Of a stretch of DNA of 18,607 nt, positions 14,638-18,607 are shown one piece after another; the first letter of the stretch is position 1; each line of letters opens with the position of its first letter. The translations under genes and the position numbers were made by a program. Under the pieces are notes generated by a model, which worked only from the letters and a program-made list of their open reading frames with translations, ran no database searches and was not told the DNA's origin. Source of the stretch: Bifidobacteriaceae bacterium (GTDB taxonomy: Bacteria; Actinomycetota; Actinomycetes; Actinomycetales; WQXJ01); contig JAIRNM010000040.1 in the NCBI GenBank assembly GCA_031258055.1, forward strand, positions 1-18,607, given 5' to 3'.

Positions 14638-15572
14638 CCACCACCGCTTTGACCGGCCATTTCGACGCCACCAAGGTGCCAGAGGCAAAGAAGCCCAACG
14701 CCGGTTTCGACTGGGGGCGCCTGATTCGCTACGGACTGTTGCTCTTGTTCTTGGTTATAGTGCTGATCCCTGTCTACGTGCTGCTGGTGACGTCATTCAA
14801 GGGCGTGGGCGACGCAGACCCCTCGCGGGCCTGGCTACCGCCCCAAGAATGGACCCTGGAAAACTGGAAAGTGGCTTTGCTCGGCTCCAAGTCCGGCGAA
14901 TACGGCAAGATCTTCCCAGTCTTGCCAGCGCTTGGCCGGACTTTGGCAATGGTGGTGCCAGCGGCCATCATCAGTTCTTTCCTGGGCTCAATGAATGGCT
15001 TTGTGCTGGCCCGTTGGCGTTTCCCTTACGCCAATGTGGTGTTCACGCTCATCCTGTTCGGCATGTTCATCCCGTATCAGGCCGTCATGGTGCCGCTGTA
15101 CAAGATCATGATTCAGATGCAGTCCAACTGGGGTTTGCCCTCGGGCATTCCCACGCTCGCCTTGCTCCACATCATCTACGGCATCCCCATCACTACCCTG
15201 ATCTTCCGCAACTACTACCAGTCAGTGCCGCAGGAATTGATGGAAGCTTCCCGCGTCGATGGCGCTGGCATGATCAGAACCTACGTCTCGGTGGTGCTGC
15301 CGATCTCCATCCCATCCTTTGTCGTGGTGCTGATCTGGCAATTCACTTCCGCTTGGAACGACTTCCTGTTCGCTAGCTTCTTCGGCGGCAACGCCGAAAC
15401 CCAGGCCCCGGTGACAGTCACCCTGAACGCGATCGCGCACGGCTCAATGATGACAAACTACGGCGTATCAATGGCCGCCGCGCTGCTCGCCTCCGTGCCG
15501 ACCCTGGTCGTCTACATCTTCCTCGGCAAGTACTTCGTCGGCGGCTTGATGTCGGGCTCGGTCAAGGGCTGA
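14634..15572 (+). CDS. Sugar ABC transporter permease 2 (CUT1, MalG-type)
   Basis: 312-aa permease, partner of the preceding one. A cytoplasmic N-terminal tail of about 28 residues precedes six membrane segments. The EAA motif is EASRVDG (204-210) in the ELMEASRVDGAG...YVSVVLP context typical of MalG-type subunits. GGGAGG sits 7 nt before the ATG. No ATP-binding gene follows: the operon ends at a hairpin and convergent icd. CUT1 importers of actinobacteria commonly share one MsiK-like ATPase encoded elsewhere, which would explain this. The sugar is presumably that of the upstream binding protein. Confidence 0.93.
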   Translation: MTTTALTGHFDATKVPEAKKPNAGFDWGRLIRYGLLLLFLVIVLIPVYVLLVTSFKGVGDADPSRAWLPPQEWTLENWKVALLGSKSGEYGKIFPVLPALGRTLAMVVPAAIISSFLGSMNGFVLARWRFPYANVVFTLILFGMFIPYQAVMVPLYKIMIQMQSNWGLPSGIPTLALLHIIYGIPITTLIFRNYYQSVPQELMEASRVDGAGMIRTYVSVVLPISIPSFVVVLIWQFTSAWNDFLFASFFGGNAETQAPVTVTLNAIAHGSMMTNYGVSMAAALLASVPTLVVYIFLGKYFVGGLMSGSVKG

Positions 15573-15587
15573 CCGCGGCTAGCTAGC

Positions 15588-15641
15588 CCCGTGTCGCACT
15601 CGTCAGCGCGTCCGTGAGCGGACTTGGGTAGCTGACACGGG
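15588..15641. terminator. Bidirectional hairpin between permease 2 and icd
   Basis: CCCGTGTC (15588-15595) pairs with GACACGGG (15634-15641), enclosing a second perfect stem GTCCG-TGAG-CGGAC (15610-15623). It lies between two converging genes and can fold on either strand, so it probably ends both transcripts. A perfect 12-bp palindrome (GGCTAGCTAGCC, 15577-15588) abuts it. Confidence 0.55.
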
Positions 15642-15675
15642 CGGCATCGGGCAATACTTGGCTGGCTGCCAACAC

Positions 15676-16896
15676 CTACGCGGCTAGACGCGTGCGCAAG
15701 CCTTGGTCCAGGGCGTCGAGGAAGTCCTCGGTCGTCAGCCAAGGCTGGTCGGGGCCAATCAACAAGGCGAGGTCCTTGGTCATACGGCCAGATTCGACTG
15801 TCTTGATGATGGTGTCTTCCAGCGCCTCCGCGAAACCGATCACCTGGGGTGTGTTATCCAGTTTGCCCCGGTGCTTCAAGCCGCCCGTCCAGGCGTAGAT
15901 CGAAGCGATCGGGTTGGTCGAGGTCGGTTTGCCCTGCTGGTGGAAGCGGTAATGGCGAGTCACCGTGCCGTGGGCCGCTTCCGCCTCGACGGTTTTTCCG
16001 TCCGGCGTCATCAACACCGAGGTCATCAGCCCGAGCGAGCCGAAGCCTTGGGCCACCGTGTCCGACTGGACGTCGCCATCGTAGTTCTTACAAGCCCAGA
16101 GATAGCCGCCCTCCCATTTGAGGGCGCTGGCCACCATGTCGTCGATCAACCGGTGTTCGTAAGTCAAGCCCGCCGCCTCGAACTGCTGCTGGTATTCATC
16201 TTCGTAGACAGCCGCGAAGATGTCCTTGAAGGCGCCGTCGTACTTCTTCAAAATGGTGTTCTTGGTGCTGAGATAGACCGGATAGTGGCGCTGCAGACCA
16301 TAGGCGAAACAGGCCCGCGCGAAGTCGCGGATCGAATCCGTGAAGTTGTATTGGCCTAAGATGACGCCGCCGTCTTCGGGCAACCGCACTACTTCGAGCT
16401 CGACCGGCCGCGAACCGTCGTCCGGGATGAACGAGAGCATCACTTGGCCGGGTTTGTCGGTGCGGTAATCAGTCGCCTTGTATTGGTCGCCGAAGGCGTG
16501 GCGACCAATCACGATCGGTTTGGTCCAGCCCGGCACCAGCCTGGGCACATTCGAGATGATAATGGGCTCACGGAAGACTACGCCTCCAAGGATGTTGCGG
16601 ATGGTCCCATTGGGCGACTTCCACATCTTCTTGAGGCCGAATTCCTGGACGCGCGCCTCGTCCGGGGTGATAGTGGCGCATTTGACACCCACCCCGTAAC
16701 GCTTGATCGCGTTGGCCGAATCGACGGTCACTTGGTCGTTGGTGCAGTCGCGGTTCTCGATTGACAGGTCGTAGTACTTCAGGTCGATGTCCAGGTAGGG
16801 CAGGATCAGCCGCTCCTTGATGAAATGCCAGATGATCCGGGTCATCTCATCGCCGTCGAGTTCCACTACCGGGGCCGTCACCTTGATTTTCGTCAT
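15676..16896 (-). CDS. icd: NADP-dependent isocitrate dehydrogenase (eukaryotic-type, homodimeric)
   Basis: 406-aa TCA-cycle enzyme converting isocitrate to 2-oxoglutarate plus CO2 and NADPH. It is collinear with human-IDH1-type enzymes: substrate loop [13 protein letters not shown] (93-105), catalytic-Lys region [12 protein letters not shown] (210-221), metal ligands in NYDGDVQSD (D273, D277), and HGTVTRHYR (309-317), whose Arg-His pair marks NADP preference. The more common bacterial E. coli-type Icd and the long monomeric form look quite different. An AGAAAGAAGA ribosome-binding site precedes the ATG. It lies downstream of mdh on the same strand, but a strong hairpin and its own candidate -10 separate them, so it is probably transcribed separately. 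Confidence 0.96.
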   Translation of the reverse strand: MTKIKVTAPVVELDGDEMTRIIWHFIKERLILPYLDIDLKYYDLSIENRDCTNDQVTVDSANAIKRYGVGVKCATITPDEARVQEFGLKKMWKSPNGTIRNILGGVVFREPIIISNVPRLVPGWTKPIVIGRHAFGDQYKATDYRTDKPGQVMLSFIPDDGSRPVELEVVRLPEDGGVILGQYNFTDSIRDFARACFAYGLQRHYPVYLSTKNTILKKYDGAFKDIFAAVYEDEYQQQFEAAGLTYEHRLIDDMVASALKWEGGYLWACKNYDGDVQSDTVAQGFGSLGLMTSVLMTPDGKTVEAEAAHGTVTRHYRFHQQGKPTSTNPIASIYAWTGGLKHRGKLDNTPQVIGFAEALEDTIIKTVESGRMTKDLALLIGPDQPWLTTEDFLDALDQGLRTRLAA

Positions 16897-16953
16897 GCTC
16901 TTCTTTCTCTGAGGCCAACACTGGCTTGGGCTATTGACATCGTTTTGTCCTCA

Positions 16954-16959
16954 ATTTTA
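16954..16959 (-). promoter_or_regulatory. Candidate -10 (TAAAAT) of icd
   Basis: On the minus strand TAAAAT lies in a short AT-rich patch about 58 nt upstream of the icd ATG, giving a leader of about 50 nt. The -35 region is weak. The remainder of 16897-17114 holds the mdh hairpin and nothing else recognised. Confidence 0.4.
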
Positions 16960-17043
16960 CTCGACGTGGAGAGGTCTCCAGACACACCCGCCAGGCGCCG
17001 CCAGCCTTCCGCCCGTGGCCTGCCCGCTTGGGGGCAAGCGAAA

Positions 17044-17083
17044 GGCGGTGTTCGATGCCGACCACACGGCATCGAGCACCGCC
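17044..17083 (-). terminator. 17-bp hairpin terminator after mdh
   Basis: Arms 17044-17060 and 17067-17083 pair over 17 positions with one G-U, around a 6-nt loop (core CGATGCCG/CGGCATCG). It begins 31 bp past the mdh stop. Only a weak T-rich run follows on the minus strand. The core sequence is shared with the purU hairpin. Confidence 0.75.
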
Positions 17084-17114
17084 TCAAGCTGATGATGAAG
17101 CGCCGGGCAGAGGG

Positions 17115-18089
17115 CTACATATTGACCACGTCGGCGGCCTTGGACTTGACCGCGGCGCCGGCTTCTTGGAGCTGGGCCAATTCGGAGTCGGACAAAGCGC
17201 GCTCCTTGATCTCCTTGACGCCGGCCTTGCCAAGCGCGGCCTCTACCCCCAGGTAGACATCGTTGATGCCGTACTGGCCGGTCAGCCAAGCGCAAACGGG
17301 CACGACCTCGCCCGAATCAGTGGCGACGGCGCGCGCCATGCGGGCAGCAGCGGCAGACGGGGCGTAATAGGCGGAGCCAGTCTTGAGCAGGGCGACGACT
17401 TCCGCTCCTCCCCCGCGCACGCGGGTGACGAGGGCGTCGATGTCCGCCGCGGGCAGGACGTCAGCCAAGAGCTTGACTTCGCCGTTGATGTTCACAGTGC
17501 AAGCGGACGCGACCGGCACCATGGTGTCGCCGTGGGAGCCGAGCGTGAGAGTCTTCACAGCGCCGACCGGTAATCCGAGCTTGTCGGCCACGAAGTAGGT
17601 GAAACGGGCGGTATCAAGTACGCCGGCTTGACCCATCACGCGGTGATGCGGGAACCCGGAGGCGATCTGCGCCAGGGTGGTCATCTCGTCCAGCGGATTC
17701 GACACCACGATGATCACGGCGTTGGGCGCGTACTTGGCGATGCTCTCAGCCACGCCGCGAACAATCCCGGCGTTGACCCCGAGCAGGTCCATCCGGCTCA
17801 TGCCCGGCTTGCGCGGCACGCCGGCGGTGACGACTACGACCTCCGAGTCTTCGATTACTTCGTAGCCTTGGCCGTCAGCCGTGGTCGTCTTGCCAATGAC
17901 CCGAGTCTCGAAGCCCTCGATGGGCCTGGAGGAGTTCATATCCAGGGCCAAGCCTTCCGGCCAGCCGTCTCGGATGTCGGTCATGACGACCTCATCGAAA
18001 ATGTCATACTCAGCCATACGCTGAGCGGTTGTGGAGCCGTAGAATCCGGCGCCAATCACGGTAGCTTTACCGCTTCTAGCCATAACCAT
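17115..18089 (-). CDS. mdh: Malate dehydrogenase, LDH-like type
   Basis: 324-aa NAD-dependent enzyme interconverting malate and oxaloacetate. The N-terminal Rossmann motif is GAGFYGS (13-19). AGVPRKPGMSRMDL carries the Arg (R93) that selects malate/oxaloacetate over lactate, with the second substrate Arg at R99; VSNPLDEM, then D159 and R162 in VLDTAR, and catalytic H186 in LGSHGDTMVP follow. This is the tetrameric LDH-like class (as in Chloroflexus), not the dimeric cytosolic-type MDH (GAAGQIGY motif) usual in Actinomycetota. Two in-frame ATGs (18089, 18083) follow AGAAAGAAG; the upstream one has spacing like that of icd and is kept. It lies 118 bp downstream of purH on the same strand and upstream of icd. 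Confidence 0.94.
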   Translation of the reverse strand: MVMARSGKATVIGAGFYGSTTAQRMAEYDIFDEVVMTDIRDGWPEGLALDMNSSRPIEGFETRVIGKTTTADGQGYEVIEDSEVVVVTAGVPRKPGMSRMDLLGVNAGIVRGVAESIAKYAPNAVIIVVSNPLDEMTTLAQIASGFPHHRVMGQAGVLDTARFTYFVADKLGLPVGAVKTLTLGSHGDTMVPVASACTVNINGEVKLLADVLPAADIDALVTRVRGGGAEVVALLKTGSAYYAPSAAAARMARAVATDSGEVVPVCAWLTGQYGINDVYLGVEAALGKAGVKEIKERALSDSELAQLQEAGAAVKSKAADVVNM

Positions 18090-18133
18090 TGCTTCTTTCT
18101 AGAGGGTTGTTTGCCTGCGGGGGCTTCAATGCC

Positions 18134-18145
18134 ATGCTTAAGCAT
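18134..18145. promoter_or_regulatory. Perfect 12-bp palindrome upstream of mdh
   Basis: ATGCTTAAGCAT lies about 45 bp before the mdh start in otherwise GC-rich DNA. On the minus strand it overlaps TATGCT, a possible -10 (TANNNT). It could be an operator controlling mdh; no regulator is suggested by context. Confidence 0.35.
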
Positions 18146-18207
18146 AACTGGCGCCTGGCGCACGCCTTCGCCATGGGCTCTGGACGGGTTCGTGTCCCGC
18201 CGCCTGG

Positions 18208-18607
18208 TCAGTGGAAGAAGTGGCGCGAGCCCGAGAAATAGAGCGTCACCCCGGCCGCTTGGGCCGCTTCGATCACTTCGCCGTCACGGATCGAACCGCC
18301 CGGTTCGACCACTGCTTTGACTCCCGCTTTGACCAGGACCGCCAAGCCGTCCGGAAAGGGAAAGAAGGCGTCCGATGCCGCCACCGCACCCCGCGCCCTA
18401 TCGGCACCGGCCCGCCTGACCGCCAGGTCGGCTGAATCGACCCGGTTGACTTGGCCCATGCCCACACCGACCGAGGCGCCATCTTTGGCTAGCAGAATCG
18501 CATTCGATTTGACGGCGCGGCAGGCTTTCCAAGCGAAGGCCAAATCGGCCAGGGTTTCCGGGTCGGCCGCCTGGCCCGCCACCAACCGCCAGTTAGCTGG
18601 ATCATCG
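18208..18607 (-). CDS. purH: Bifunctional AICAR formyltransferase/IMP cyclohydrolase (partial, N-terminus beyond right edge)
   Basis: The last 132 residues of PurH, which performs the final two steps of IMP synthesis. The frame is open to the right edge (reading DPANWRLV...). Conserved C-terminal AICAR-transformylase blocks are present: [69 protein letters not shown] and a terminal SGSRHFFH close to the usual GxRHFxH end. About 390 residues are missing. It is followed on the same strand by mdh. It uses 10-formyl-THF, the substrate PurU destroys, though the two genes are about 7 kb apart and on opposite strands. Confidence 0.95.
   Translation of the reverse strand, partial: DDPANWRLVAGQAADPETLADLAFAWKACRAVKSNAILLAKDGASVGVGMGQVNRVDSADLAVRRAGADRARGAVAASDAFFPFPDGLAVLVKAGVKAVVEPGGSIRDGEVIEAAQAAGVTLYFSGSRHFFH

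Noticed and set aside
15577..15588. GGCTAGCTAGCC palindrome as a recombination or attachment site
   Set aside because: It is a short self-complementary tetranucleotide repeat next to a terminator, with no integrase, tRNA or matching copy seen in the window.

Overview
The window comes from a high-GC Gram-positive bacterium, almost certainly an Actinomycetota member (Micrococcales/Actinomycetales-like). The evidence is GC-rich coding DNA, a PheS with the actinobacterial four-cysteine insert, an LPXTG-anchored surface protein ending in an Arg-rich tail, and several genes whose start codon sits 7-8 nt after a -10 hexamer (leaderless style). No tRNA, rRNA, CRISPR array, IS element or prophage gene was seen. 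All genes except one toxin remnant look intact; pheT and purH run off the two window edges.

Layout. 1-2629 (minus): pheS-pheT, phenylalanyl-tRNA synthetase, with overlapping stop/start; pheT continues past the left edge and carries a small in-frame 12-bp tandem repeat. 2818-3072 (plus): a Phd/YefM antitoxin followed by the first 13 codons of a PIN/VapC-like toxin ending in a stop, i.e. an orphaned toxin-antitoxin remnant. 3147-9785 (minus): one very large secreted protein (2212 aa) with a signal peptide, two clan-A-like glycoside hydrolase barrels, two copies of a long beta-rich module block, and a C-terminal LPFTG sortase signal. 9915-10805 (plus): purU. 11014-15572 (plus): a ROK regulator, then a CUT1 sugar ABC importer (lipoprotein binding protein and two permeases) without an ATPase gene. 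15676-18607 (minus): purH (partial), an LDH-like malate dehydrogenase and a eukaryotic-type NADP isocitrate dehydrogenase.

How it may fit together (inference). The wall-anchored double hydrolase would release sugars from an extracellular glycan. The nearby importer, whose binding protein resembles glucose/mannose-binding proteins such as that of Thermus, would take up monosaccharides, powered by an ATPase encoded elsewhere (MsiK-type sharing). The ROK protein would sense the sugar or its phosphate. purU lies between hydrolase and importer, so the link is proximity only. The flanking genes are housekeeping (translation, purine synthesis, TCA cycle), so the carbohydrate genes look like an accessory segment set among core genes.

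The most notable items are the internally duplicated hydrolase with an unnamed repeated module, the broken toxin-antitoxin pair, the recurring leaderless-promoter geometry, and a long hairpin separating the binding-protein gene from the permease genes.
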